A DNA stretch of 64,000 nucleotides. Origin: Verrucomicrobiota bacterium (GTDB taxonomy: Bacteria > Verrucomicrobiota > Verrucomicrobiia > Opitutales > Opitutaceae). Where the stretch lies: contig JACRQG010000031.1 of the NCBI GenBank assembly GCA_016222805.1, positions 111,068-175,067 on the forward strand, in the 5' to 3' direction. Below the pieces are notes generated by a model that was not told where the DNA came from, searched no databases, and worked only from the letters and a program-made list of their open reading frames with translations. The translations under genes were made by a program, and so were the position numbers. This document shows, piece by piece, positions 34,510 to 43,186 of the stretch; within the stretch, counting starts at the first letter, position 1, and each line of letters starts with the position of its first letter.

Positions 34510-35397
34510 CTAGGTTTCGGCGGGTTCGGGAAACTCGGCGATTCCCGGATGGGCGGCGTTGGCGGCGGCGCGGGGCAGGGCGAACGCCACGGCTTCATCC
34601 AAGGTCTGGTCACGCCGGAACAGGGCGTCGATGAGGCACGCGAGCAGCACATCGCCGGAGCCGGTCGGAGAGAGTTCGCGCACCTCGGGTGGTCGCAGAC
34701 TGCGATACCCCGTGGAGTCCCAGAGGCGCACGGGGTTGGGACCATCGGTCACCACCCAGCGTGTCGCGGTACCGGGAGCGGGGGCGGAAAGACCGAGGCC
34801 GGCCATTTCCTGGGCGTTGATTTTGATCAGATCCGGCGCTTGCGCGACGCACCAGGCGAGGGGCGGTCCGTAGGTGTCGACCACCAGTCGGCCGCGAGCG
34901 CGCCAGCGCGCCAGCGCGTCGCGCAGGGGCGCGAAACTGTCGCCCGCCCAGCCGGGGAGGCTGCCGCAGAGGGCGAGGACCTGTCCGGCAGGCTGCGCGT
35001 CGAGGAAGTCGGCGCAGGCGCGGACGGCAGTGGCATCGGGCGGCGCGTCGGGTCCGAGAAACGTCGTCTCCGGGCGCGGTTCCGCGGCGTCGGCGGCCGT
35101 GCGCACGACCGTGCCGGCGCGCGTGGCGGTGGTCGTGCGAAAGAGACGGTGGGCGAAGCGCTGGCGGACCAGCCAGGCTTCGCATTCCTCTCCGGTGGGG
35201 CCACCGGCGAAACCGAGGGCGGTGACGGGAACACCAAGCCGCGCGAGCATCTTGGCGACGTTGATGCCCTTGCCTCCCACCTGGAAGGACTCGCGCACGG
35301 CGCGCTGGGTGCGACCCGGCGACCATCCGGTGAACTCCAGCGTGCGTTCCGCCAGCAGGTTCCCGGTGAGGGTGAAGACAGTCGGGGAAGCGGTCAT
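34510..35397 (-). CDS. PfkB-family sugar kinase (1-phosphofructokinase-like)
   Basis: A 295-residue ribokinase-fold kinase of the 1-phosphofructokinase/tagatose-6-phosphate kinase branch. The N-terminal signature [26 protein letters not shown] and the C-terminal ATP/anion-hole motif [17 protein letters not shown] with catalytic Asp are present. DTYGPPLAW and [10 protein letters not shown] are typical for this branch. The ATG at 35397 overlaps the stop of the upstream transporter gene as ATGA, so the two are coupled and the transporter may deliver its substrate or precursor. The sugar is unknown. Confidence 0.88.
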   Translation of the reverse strand: MTASPTVFTLTGNLLAERTLEFTGWSPGRTQRAVRESFQVGGKGINVAKMLARLGVPVTALGFAGGPTGEECEAWLVRQRFAHRLFRTTTATRAGTVVRTAADAAEPRPETTFLGPDAPPDATAVRACADFLDAQPAGQVLALCGSLPGWAGDSFAPLRDALARWRARGRLVVDTYGPPLAWCVAQAPDLIKINAQEMAGLGLSAPAPGTATRWVVTDGPNPVRLWDSTGYRSLRPPEVRELSPTGSGDVLLACLIDALFRRDQTLDEAVAFALPRAAANAAHPGIAEFPEPAET

Positions 35398-36797
35398 TTT
35401 TCCTGCCGCTGGGCGCGATAGAAAACGTAGTTCACGAGGAAGCTGAGTCCGAACACGCCGCTCAGCGTGCGGATGTTTCGCATCGCGCCAAACACCATCG
35501 TGAGGGAACTCGCGCGCGGTTCCTGCACGCGAAGCAGGAGCGTGCAGCCCAGGAGTGCGAGCACCGGCTGCAGCAGGAAGCACACATGGTGGACGGCGAG
35601 GGCGTCGGACCAGCGCCCGAGGGCCCAGGTGAGCACGGCGCCGCCGGTGATGGGGGCGATGGCCGCGACGAGAGACGTGACGGCGAGGTTCAGGCCGATG
35701 GCGAGGTTGCGCGCCTCGAGCGGAAGAAGGCGAAGCAGGAGGGTAAACTGGCCCAGGATGAACCCCGCGCTGGTGGCGCCGCCCCACGCCCACATGCCGT
35801 AGAGCAGGTGGCGGTTCTCCGGCGTCAGAAAGCACCAGAGGAAGTTTTGCACCTGCCAGAGGATGAGGGAAAACGTCATCACCGACTTGTTGCCGTACCG
35901 GTCGAGGAGGTGGCCCCACGCCGGCAGGGCCAGGGCGCCGCCGAGTTGGGCCAGCATTGAAAGGAACCCGACTTCGAACGCCCCCAGATCCATCTGCTCG
36001 AACATGAACACATGGTAGAACGGTCCGAAGCAGTTGGCCGCGAACGACCAGACCGCGCCGAACGCGATGAACACGAGCAGGGATCTCGCCTTCAGCACGA
36101 TCGCGAGCTGTTCGCGCAGCGGACGGTGCGGGGCCGCGGCGTGGCGCCGCACCCGGGTCGGACTGACCCACTGCCAGCGCAGGGAGAAGAAGCGGAGGAA
36201 GACGGCCGCGGCAATCAGGAGCTGGAACACGGGAATGGCGTAGCTCCAGTGCGCCAGGGACCAGCCGGCCAGCAGCAGGAAGGCAAGGGTGGAGAACTGC
36301 AGCGCTCCGTTGCGACGGCCGAAGTACTTGCCCCGAATGCGATATGGCACCCACTCCTGGATCCAGGCGTTCCACGAGACTCCGGCGATGGCACCGAAGA
36401 AACTGGTGACCAGAAACCAGGTGGCCAGCCACCGTCCGGCGGCGGCGGGATCCCCGCGGGGAATCCACGGCAGCAGGACGCCGAGCGCGGCCCATGACAC
36501 CAGGTGCAGCGCCGCGCCGACGATGCAGACCGTCTTGGGCGGGCGCCATTTTGCGAGGAGCGGTGCGACGAAGATCTGCAGGAAGTTGCCCACGAAGGGC
36601 AGCGCGCTGATCAGGCCGATCGTGGTCTTGGGTAGATCGAAGGCCTTGGCCACGAGTGCCGTCATGAAGACATTCACCGGGAGCGACATCGTGACGATCG
36701 GCATCGCGACGATCCCTTCCGCCGTGCAGAGGCGGAGGGACCGGAGCAGATCGGCCTTGTGCTGCTGCGCGACGGCGCGCGTGGTGGTTGCGTTCAC
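35394..36797 (-). CDS. MFS transporter
   Basis: A 467-residue polytopic protein with about 12 hydrophobic helices, including PKTTIGLISALPFVGNFLQIFVAPLLAKWRPPKT, where the charged loop between helices 2 and 3 is of MFS type. A second half starts near residue 220 after a basic cytoplasmic loop. The initiation codon is GTG at 36797, only 26 bases from the divergent mpg start, so the true start could be slightly downstream. It is translationally coupled to the sugar kinase, which suggests sugar uptake, but the substrate is not known. Confidence 0.85.
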   Translation of the reverse strand: MNATTTRAVAQQHKADLLRSLRLCTAEGIVAMPIVTMSLPVNVFMTALVAKAFDLPKTTIGLISALPFVGNFLQIFVAPLLAKWRPPKTVCIVGAALHLVSWAALGVLLPWIPRGDPAAAGRWLATWFLVTSFFGAIAGVSWNAWIQEWVPYRIRGKYFGRRNGALQFSTLAFLLLAGWSLAHWSYAIPVFQLLIAAAVFLRFFSLRWQWVSPTRVRRHAAAPHRPLREQLAIVLKARSLLVFIAFGAVWSFAANCFGPFYHVFMFEQMDLGAFEVGFLSMLAQLGGALALPAWGHLLDRYGNKSVMTFSLILWQVQNFLWCFLTPENRHLLYGMWAWGGATSAGFILGQFTLLLRLLPLEARNLAIGLNLAVTSLVAAIAPITGGAVLTWALGRWSDALAVHHVCFLLQPVLALLGCTLLLRVQEPRASSLTMVFGAMRNIRTLSGVFGLSFLVNYVFYRAQRQEK

Positions 36798-36823
36798 GGG
36801 TTGGGTGGCTCGAATGAAAAGGG

Positions 36824-37423
36824 ATGGGGCGTATCATCAAAGCGAAAGAGCTCAAGTCCCGGAAAACCGTCGCCCTAGCGCGCTGGCTGCTGGGGAAACA
36901 CCTCGTGCGCCGGCATCCGGATGGCCGGGAGGAGGCGCGGATCATCGTCGAGACCGAGGCCTATGACGGAGAGCGCGATCGGGCCTGCCATGCGCGCGTC
37001 GGGCGCACCTCGCGCACTGCCGTGATGTATGCGGCGGGAGGGGTGTGGTATGTCTACCTTTGTTATGGCGTGCACGAGATGCTCAACCTCGTTGTCGGTC
37101 CACGCGACTGGCCCGCGGCGATCCTGATCCGCGGCGTCGAGGGGGCCGTGGGGCCGGGGCGGGTCACGCGCGCCCTGGGAATCGATCGCCGCTTCAACCA
37201 GGCCGCGGCGTGTACTCGGGCCAGCGGGCTCTGGCTGGAAGATCGCGGCGTGGGCGTGCCTCGTCGGGCGATCGTGGCGGGGCCTCGGGTGGGCGTCGAA
37301 TACGCCGGTGCGGTCTGGGCGGCCAAACCGTGGCGGTTCAGGTGGACTCCCGAAGCTGTTCCCGGACGACTGCCTGCACGTGCGCCAGGGAAATCGCCGC
37401 AAGATCCGGTCCGACACGGATGA
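36824..37423 (+). CDS. mpg: DNA-3-methyladenine glycosylase (AAG/Mpg family)
   Basis: Base-excision repair glycosylase that removes alkylated and deaminated purines. It has 199 residues. It has the catalytic Glu in IIVETEAYDGERDRACHA, GGVWYVYLCYGVHEMLNLVVG, AAILIRGVEG and GPGRVTRALGIDRRFNQ, all family marks. The usual C-terminal PWRF appears, but about 27 residues follow it, an unusual tail that overlaps the end of the convergent glycosyltransferase gene by 86 bases. Confidence 0.93.
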   Translation: MGRIIKAKELKSRKTVALARWLLGKHLVRRHPDGREEARIIVETEAYDGERDRACHARVGRTSRTAVMYAAGGVWYVYLCYGVHEMLNLVVGPRDWPAAILIRGVEGAVGPGRVTRALGIDRRFNQAAACTRASGLWLEDRGVGVPRRAIVAGPRVGVEYAGAVWAAKPWRFRWTPEAVPGRLPARAPGKSPQDPVRHG

Positions 37424-38219
37424 CCCGGCAGGCTGGGGACGGAGGTGCCCACATCGCGGGATCGGTGGGACCAAACAGCAGCAGGCTCGGCGCCCCGCAG
37501 GCGACCGCGAGGTGACTGATGCCGGAGTCGTGGCCGAGAAAGAGGCGGGTGGTGGACAGGTGATCGACGAGGGTTTCGAGGGGTTGGCACACCAGCCGGC
37601 GAACGCCCGGTAGGTCCGGATCAGACCAGGCGTCTGCCTCCACTTCCCCGAGAATCAGGTCCACCGGCGGTGGCAGGCTCCGCAGCAACTCGAGCCAGCG
37701 CGACGGCGGCCAGTTCTTGCGCGCGGAACCGCTGCCAGGGTGCACCGTTATGCCTTGGCGTTCCCCGACAGGCCTCCCGGCGAGCGGGCGCAACGGATAG
37801 ACCAGGTCCGAGGCCTTGATGCCGAAGCGCGCCAGCGGGGCACAGTAGTGGGCCGCCGCCGGGGAGATTTCGGGAAGGGCGGCGGCGACGAGGTAGGCCT
37901 GGTCAGGACGGAGCGGAAACCGGCGACCCAGGTCGCCGGCGGGGTCGGGCCAGAAGTTCAGGATGAGATCGAAGTCCGTCAGCCAGGCCGCGAATTCGGG
38001 CGGCAGCGGGCCTTCGCCGTGCAGCGCCGCCCAGCGTCCCTCGTGTTGGGAGTGCACGGCCGTGAGCAACCCGCGGTGAAAGGCGAGGGTGGCCGCGGTG
38101 GCATTGCCGACAAGATGAACCTCGGCCTGGGGCCAGCGCGTGCGGAGGAGTGAGAGGGCAGGTAGCGTGACGATAAAGTCACCGAGGGCGCCGCCTCTAA
38201 GGACGAGGATCTTTCGCAT
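37338..38219 (-). CDS. Glycosyltransferase family 9 (heptosyltransferase-like)
   Basis: A 293-residue GT-B fold enzyme of family 9, which adds heptose or other sugars to lipopolysaccharide core. The N-terminal strand MRKILVLRGGALGDFIVTLPALSLLR is diagnostic. The second domain shows VHPGSGSARKNWPPSRWLELL and LGHDSGISHLAVACGAPSLLLFGPTDP, the nucleotide-sugar binding region. The ATG at 38219 lies inside the end of the DUF3108 gene (23-base overlap), so both belong to one transcript. The acceptor sugar is not predictable. Confidence 0.9.
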   Translation of the reverse strand: MRKILVLRGGALGDFIVTLPALSLLRTRWPQAEVHLVGNATAATLAFHRGLLTAVHSQHEGRWAALHGEGPLPPEFAAWLTDFDLILNFWPDPAGDLGRRFPLRPDQAYLVAAALPEISPAAAHYCAPLARFGIKASDLVYPLRPLAGRPVGERQGITVHPGSGSARKNWPPSRWLELLRSLPPPVDLILGEVEADAWSDPDLPGVRRLVCQPLETLVDHLSTTRLFLGHDSGISHLAVACGAPSLLLFGPTDPAMWAPPSPACRVIRVGPDLAAISLAHVQAVVREQLREST

Positions 38220-38997
38220 CCGCAGGTATGGCCGGAGGTGCCGCCGGCGGTCCTTCGTAGGCCTCCAGCGTGGCGGTACCGGTGCCGATCTTGAACTCCA
38301 CCTCGAAACGTACGGGGAGGCGCCGCGCGTCCTCGGCGATCCAGACGCGCACCGTGCTCCCGCGTTTGAACATGCCCTTGGGCGGCGTCTTTTCCATGCG
38401 GGGCTCGAGCACCGCCGTGGCAAACTTCCCGAGGGGGGTGCGCACCTCCTCGTCGCGCGTGTGGTAGATGGTCAGTTCGTAGAAGTCGTTATTGAAGAGG
38501 ACCAGCGCGTCGCGCTTGCCGCCCAGGGGCAGGTTCCAGGAGCGGGTTTGCAGGAGGCCCATGATGAGATCCGTCGGGTCCCCTTCCGGGAGCGAGAGCA
38601 CGCTGGCTTGTCCCGCTGATTTCGGACCGATGTAGGTCGCCTGGCGGGCGGCGTAATCGAAGGTGACCTGGATGTCGCTGCGTTTCTCGCGTTGCGTGCT
38701 CGATTCGCGGAGCGAGAGCAGGCGCCCGGTCCGGAGATCGAAGGTGGACTGCCCCTCCGCATCAAACGGCAGGATCATCCGGGCCAGCCGCCGGGTGGCG
38801 GTCGTGGTGGAAACCACCAGGCGATCTCCCTCCGGAGCGGGTTCCCGGCGGGCGGAAATCCGGATCTCGCCGGCTCCGGGCACGACGGCCCAGGAAACGC
38901 GGTAGGAGAGCCGCTCCCCGTCGCGCACGGGGAAGTCCGCGCCGAAGAGGCTGCCTGCGGTGGAGAGCATGAGGAGGATTCCGGCCTTGCCGCGCAT
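38197..38997 (-). CDS. DUF3108-type secreted protein
   Basis: A 266-residue periplasmic or outer-membrane protein. The ATG at 38997 opens a signal peptide (MRGKAGILLMLSTAGSLFGAD); an in-frame ATG at 39045 would add 16 residues before it. The mature part is beta-rich, with GERLSYRVSWAVVPGAGEIRI at the start and FEVEFKIGTGTATLEAYEG at the end, the layout of DUF3108 proteins. Function is unknown. It overlaps the glycosyltransferase start, so a cell-envelope role fits. The 113 bases beyond hold no gene. Confidence 0.82.
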   Translation of the reverse strand: MRGKAGILLMLSTAGSLFGADFPVRDGERLSYRVSWAVVPGAGEIRISARREPAPEGDRLVVSTTTATRRLARMILPFDAEGQSTFDLRTGRLLSLRESSTQREKRSDIQVTFDYAARQATYIGPKSAGQASVLSLPEGDPTDLIMGLLQTRSWNLPLGGKRDALVLFNNDFYELTIYHTRDEEVRTPLGKFATAVLEPRMEKTPPKGMFKRGSTVRVWIAEDARRLPVRFEVEFKIGTGTATLEAYEGPPAAPPAIPADAKDPRP

Positions 38998-39157
38998 GCG
39001 AGACGCGAAGAACGGTGGGAAGGTTGGCCGCAGCTTCAAACCCATTGTCGTGAAATCCGGCGGATGCGGCGGTCCGCCGGTTCGGCCTGTGGTCGCCGGT
39101 TTGCGTGTCATTCGTACCTGCACGGCATTGACGGGATGCTGCGTGTGACCGCGGCCA

Positions 39158-41784
39158 CTACGGTGCCGAGTTCTCCCCGCCCTGCGGAAACGGCGGTGTG
39201 TTGGCAAGCCGGCGGCAGGTGTCGAGCGTGTCGATTTCTGCCACGGGCTTGTCCGGCCGAAGTCGGACAATCCGTGGAAAGCGCAGGGCGAACCCGCTGT
39301 CGTGCCGGGGGCTCGGCTGGATCGAGTCGAACGCGATCTCCAGCACGGTGTCGGGGACCACGCGGTGCAGGCGCCCCCGGACCTCGATCGTTTGGGCCAG
39401 GAAGTGTTCGGTGAGGGCCGCAATTTCCGCGTCAGTCAGGCCGGTGTAGGCCTTGCCGATGGTGAGGAAACGACCGGCGGCGGGATCGCGCACGGCAAAG
39501 GTGTAGTCGCTCAACACATCCCGGCGCCGGCCGTGGCCGTACTCGGCCGCGACGACCACCACGTCGAGGGTGGCCAGGGCTTTCTTGAGCTTGAGCCACG
39601 CGAACTCGCGGCGGCCTGGCTGGTACGGACTTTGCGGGTCCTTGGCCATGAGCCCTTCGTTTCCTCGTTGTCGCGCGGCGAGGAACGCCGCCTCGATCTC
39701 CTCCGCGGTGCGCGCGGTCTGGACCGGCGCCAGGTGGATCCGGGCGGGAAGCGAACCGCGCAGCAGTTCCTCGAGCCTGCGTCGCCGCGCCGCGAGCGGC
39801 TGGTGCAGCAGCGGTTCACCGTCAATCCAGAGGAGGTCGAAGAACAGGACCGCCACGGGAACTTCGGCGCCGAGAAAGAAGTCGGCTCCGGCGCGGCCCA
39901 GGCGCCGTTGGAGGTCGGCAAACGGTAGGGCGCGGCCCGCCTGCCACGCCAGCAACTCGGCGTCTGCGACGAAATCCGCCGGCAGAGCGAGCGCGGCCTG
40001 GATCAGGTCGGGAAACTGGGCGGTGATGCGGTTTAGATCGCGGGAAAAGAACTCCACCCGGTTGCCCTGCTTGTGCACCTGGCAGCGGATGCCGTCGTAT
40101 TTTTCCTCCAGCCAGACCGGAGCGGGAAGCCGGGCGAGAATCGCGTCCGCCGTCGGTTCGGGACTGGCGAGCATGAACTGCGCTGGATGAAAGAGACGAA
40201 GGGACACCGTGCGCAGCGATCCGGAGCGCGCCCCGCGCCAGGTGGTGGCAATGTCGCCTCCGAGCAACTGCGCCTGTCGCACGTCGTCGATCGGCTGCCC
40301 CGTGGCGGCGGCAATCGCCTCCTCGACGAGACCGTCCCGCAGACCGATGCGAAGATCGCCGGTGATGAGCTTGACGAGGTACTTGGCCTCCCGCGCCTCC
40401 AGGCGCTCGAGGAAACGCTCCACGACGGCGAGTTTCTCGACCGGACCGCGGGCGGCGGCCGCGCGGGAGAGGAAGTCCGCGAGATCCGTCAGGCTAGCCG
40501 GGGCTCCGGACGGAGGGCGTGCGGCGAGAAGGGCTTCGGTGGCGTCTCCCGCGTCGGCGAAGCGGGAGGGGGCGGCCCGGTACTCGGCCTCCGTGACCTG
40601 GGCGCGGGTCAGCACGGCCCGCTTGAGCGCCGCCCACCCGAGTCCGAGGGTGCGGCCGGCACCTTGGCTCAGGGGACGGGCCAGGAAATACTGCGCCGCC
40701 AGCCCTCCGGAGTCCTCCGGCAGGGTTCGCAGATAGGCGGAGAGGATGCTGACTTTTTCCCGTCGGCTGGGAGTGGCGCGCACCTTTTCAGCCACGGCGG
40801 CGAAATGGGCGAACGCTTCGGCGTCCGTGGGCTCGGGGCGGGCAGGTCCCGGGTTCGGGGCGCCAACCGGGATCGACCGCGCACCGAGGCCGAGTTCCAG
40901 CTGGTTTGGGGCGCCGACGGCCCACGCCTCGATGCCGCGGGCGCGCAAGGTGGCGGCGAAGTCCTGGGCGAAACCATGCAGGGTCAGCACGCGGCGGGGG
41001 CCGACGGCCTCCACGAAGCGCAGCAGATCGGGGAAGTCGGCGTGATCCGAGAGTGGAAACGCGGCGTCGCACTGGTAGCGGTAGATGGCACCGGGATCGA
41101 GAGCCCAGCCGGTGACGACCGCGGTGCGTCGGGGGCCGATCTTGCGAAGAAACGCGGAGGAACCCGACTGGGGCGGACAGATGACGACGTGCCCGGCGCT
41201 TTCCCCCGGCACGAACGCGCGGTACGCCGGAAACACGATGCCGAGTTCCTCGTAGATCCGGGTCAGCCGGAGGGTCTGGGGATGGAGCATCACGGGCAAC
41301 CGGGCCTCGGCCAGGCCGCAGAGCAGTTCCTGGCTCTTCCCAAGGCTGTAGCCGAACAGGACCGGGGTCTCCCCGTCCTCGATCGTGGCGTGACAGAAGG
41401 CGGAGATCTCGGCCAGGACTTGGGTTGTCGGCGGAAAGACATACTGGGGCCGGCCAAAGGTCGTTTCCATGATGAGCAGGTCGGCTGGAGGCGTCGCGCA
41501 CGGTTCGGCCGACCGACCGGGACGGAGCTTGAAGTCGCCGGTGTACAGCAGAGAGCCCAGTTGCGCGTGCTCCAGCAGGCACTGCGCGGACCCGTGGATG
41601 TGCCCCGCCGGGTGAAGGGTCACCGCCGTGTCCGGCGTAAGCAGTTCGGTGTGACCGAAGGGCAGGGCATGCTCGAACCGCGTGCCGGGGAGCCGGGCCT
41701 GCAGCAGCCGCGAGGTGCCGGTGGAGCAGACCACCCCAGCTGGGGCAGCCAGACGCCGGCGCGAAACTCGACCTGCCAGGACAT
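39158..41784 (-). CDS. Fused MBL-fold exonuclease-ATP-dependent DNA ligase, N-terminus disrupted
   Basis: A DNA-repair fusion. The C-terminal about 560 residues are an ATP-dependent DNA ligase: nucleotidyl Lys in EEKYDGIRCQV, VLFFDLLWIDGE, EGLMAKDPQSPY and FAWLKLKKA, then an OB-fold. The N-terminal about 290 residues are a metallo-beta-lactamase-fold exonuclease of the ligase-associated type: HPAGHIHGSAQ, LLYTGDFKL, PLSDHADF and TLHGF. The frame carrying these begins only near 41734 (VVCSTGTSRLLQ). The expected start MSWQVEFRAGVWLPQLGW is at 41784 in a different frame, and the linking segment that should hold the HxHxDH metal site is missing. The extension of the ligase frame to 41989 runs antisense into glgC and is not credible. 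It may be a real deletion, a pseudogenised exonuclease domain with a working ligase, or an assembly error. Confidence 0.8.
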
Positions 41785-41900
41785 GGGTGCAACCGTGGGT
41801 GCGACCGCGGGGAAGCTCAAGGACAGCTCGCACCCCCGACCGCGCAAGCTCGACAGGGCGCCGGGACTGCGTGCAGACTGGCGCACCGGGAGAATCCTCC

Positions 41901-43169
41901 GTGAAAAGCGTCTTTGCAGTCTTGCTGGCAGGCGGTGAAGGCACCCGCCTGCACCCGCTGACCAAGCATCGGGCCAAGCCCGCCGTCACCTTTGGCGGGA
42001 TCTACCGGCTGATCGATTTTCCGCTCTCCAACTGCATCAACTCCGGGGTGCGAAAGATCGGGGTGCTGATGCAGACGAAGTCTACCTCGCTCAACCGTCA
42101 CCTCCACCTGGCGTGGAACATCTACCGGCCGGAGTTGGGCGAGTACATCTACTCCATCCACCCGACGCTGAGTCGCGACGGCGATCTTTTTCACGGCACG
42201 GCCGACGCGGTGTTCCAGAACCTGCGCGTAATCGGCAGCGATATCTCCGAGGTGCTCATCCTGGCGGCGGATCACATCTACAAGATGGACTATTCCGCGA
42301 TGGTGCGGCACCACCGCGAGCACGGTGCCGACACGACGGTCGCGGTCATCAAGGTGGATCGGTCGGAAGCGCACCAGTTTGGCATTGTGCAGACTACGCC
42401 GGAAGGGCGGATTGTCGGCTTCCGGGAAAAGCCCCGGCTCGGAGACCCCGCGCCCGGGGAACCGACCACGGCGCTCGCCTCGATGGGCGTGTACGTGTTT
42501 GGCCGCGACGTCCTGCTGGAGGCGCTCTCGCCGGACGCGATGGCGGCGGGGGAGGTCGACTTCGGCAAGAACATCCTGCCCAAGCTGATTCATGACCGTC
42601 GGGTGATGGCGTATGACTTCGTCGACGAGAACAAGAAGCTCTCCGTCTATTGGCGCGATGTCGGCACGATCGAGGCTTTCTACGACGCCAACATGGATCT
42701 GGTCGGGGTGGATCCGATCTTCAACCTCTACGACCGGGCCTGGCCGCTGCACACCCACCAGTCGCCGGAGCCGCCGGCGAAGTTTGTCTTTGCCGACGAC
42801 TACCCCGGGGGGCGCTGCGGCAAGGCTCTCGACTCGGTGGTCTCGCCCGGCTGCATCGTCAGCGGCGGCGTCGTGCGGCGGTGCGTGCTCTCGCCCAAGG
42901 TCTGCGTGCACAGCTGGGCGCAGGTGGACGATTCCGTGCTGATGGATGGCGTCGAGGTCGGCCGGCACTGCAAGATCCGGCGGGCCATCATCGACAAGGG
43001 CGTGGCGATTCCTCCGCGGACGATCATCGGCTACAATGAGGCGGAGGACCGGCGGAGGTTTACCGTCACCGAATCGGGAATCGTGGTGATTCCGAAATTC
43101 AGCCACGTGCCCAGCCCGACCGGAATCGTCTGCCTGACGCCGGAGGTTCCCGAGCCGCATCGCGCCTGA
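41901..43169 (+). CDS. glgC: Glucose-1-phosphate adenylyltransferase
   Basis: Makes ADP-glucose for glycogen synthesis, usually the regulated step. It is a 422-residue protein starting with GTG at 41901, preceded by GGGAGAA about 10 bases upstream. Nucleotidyltransferase motifs are LLAGGEGTRLHPLTKHRAKPAV, ILAADHIYKMDY and FGIVQTTPEGRIVGFREKP. Glucose-1-phosphate binding is in ALASMGVYVF, and a C-terminal left-handed beta-helix (from about residue 300) covers allosteric control. It diverges from the exonuclease-ligase gene by about 116 bases. No other glycogen gene is adjacent. Confidence 0.96.
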   Translation: MKSVFAVLLAGGEGTRLHPLTKHRAKPAVTFGGIYRLIDFPLSNCINSGVRKIGVLMQTKSTSLNRHLHLAWNIYRPELGEYIYSIHPTLSRDGDLFHGTADAVFQNLRVIGSDISEVLILAADHIYKMDYSAMVRHHREHGADTTVAVIKVDRSEAHQFGIVQTTPEGRIVGFREKPRLGDPAPGEPTTALASMGVYVFGRDVLLEALSPDAMAAGEVDFGKNILPKLIHDRRVMAYDFVDENKKLSVYWRDVGTIEAFYDANMDLVGVDPIFNLYDRAWPLHTHQSPEPPAKFVFADDYPGGRCGKALDSVVSPGCIVSGGVVRRCVLSPKVCVHSWAQVDDSVLMDGVEVGRHCKIRRAIIDKGVAIPPRTIIGYNEAEDRRRFTVTESGIVVIPKFSHVPSPTGIVCLTPEVPEPHRA

Positions 43170-43186
43170 CGAAACAGGCGACGGGG

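Noticed and set aside
40073..41938. A 621-codon plus-strand open frame
   Set aside because: Antisense to the exonuclease-ligase gene; no motif, and it runs into the glgC start in another frame.
41785..41989. Upstream extension of the exonuclease-ligase frame
   Set aside because: The extra residues have no family similarity and would overlap the start of glgC on the opposite strand.
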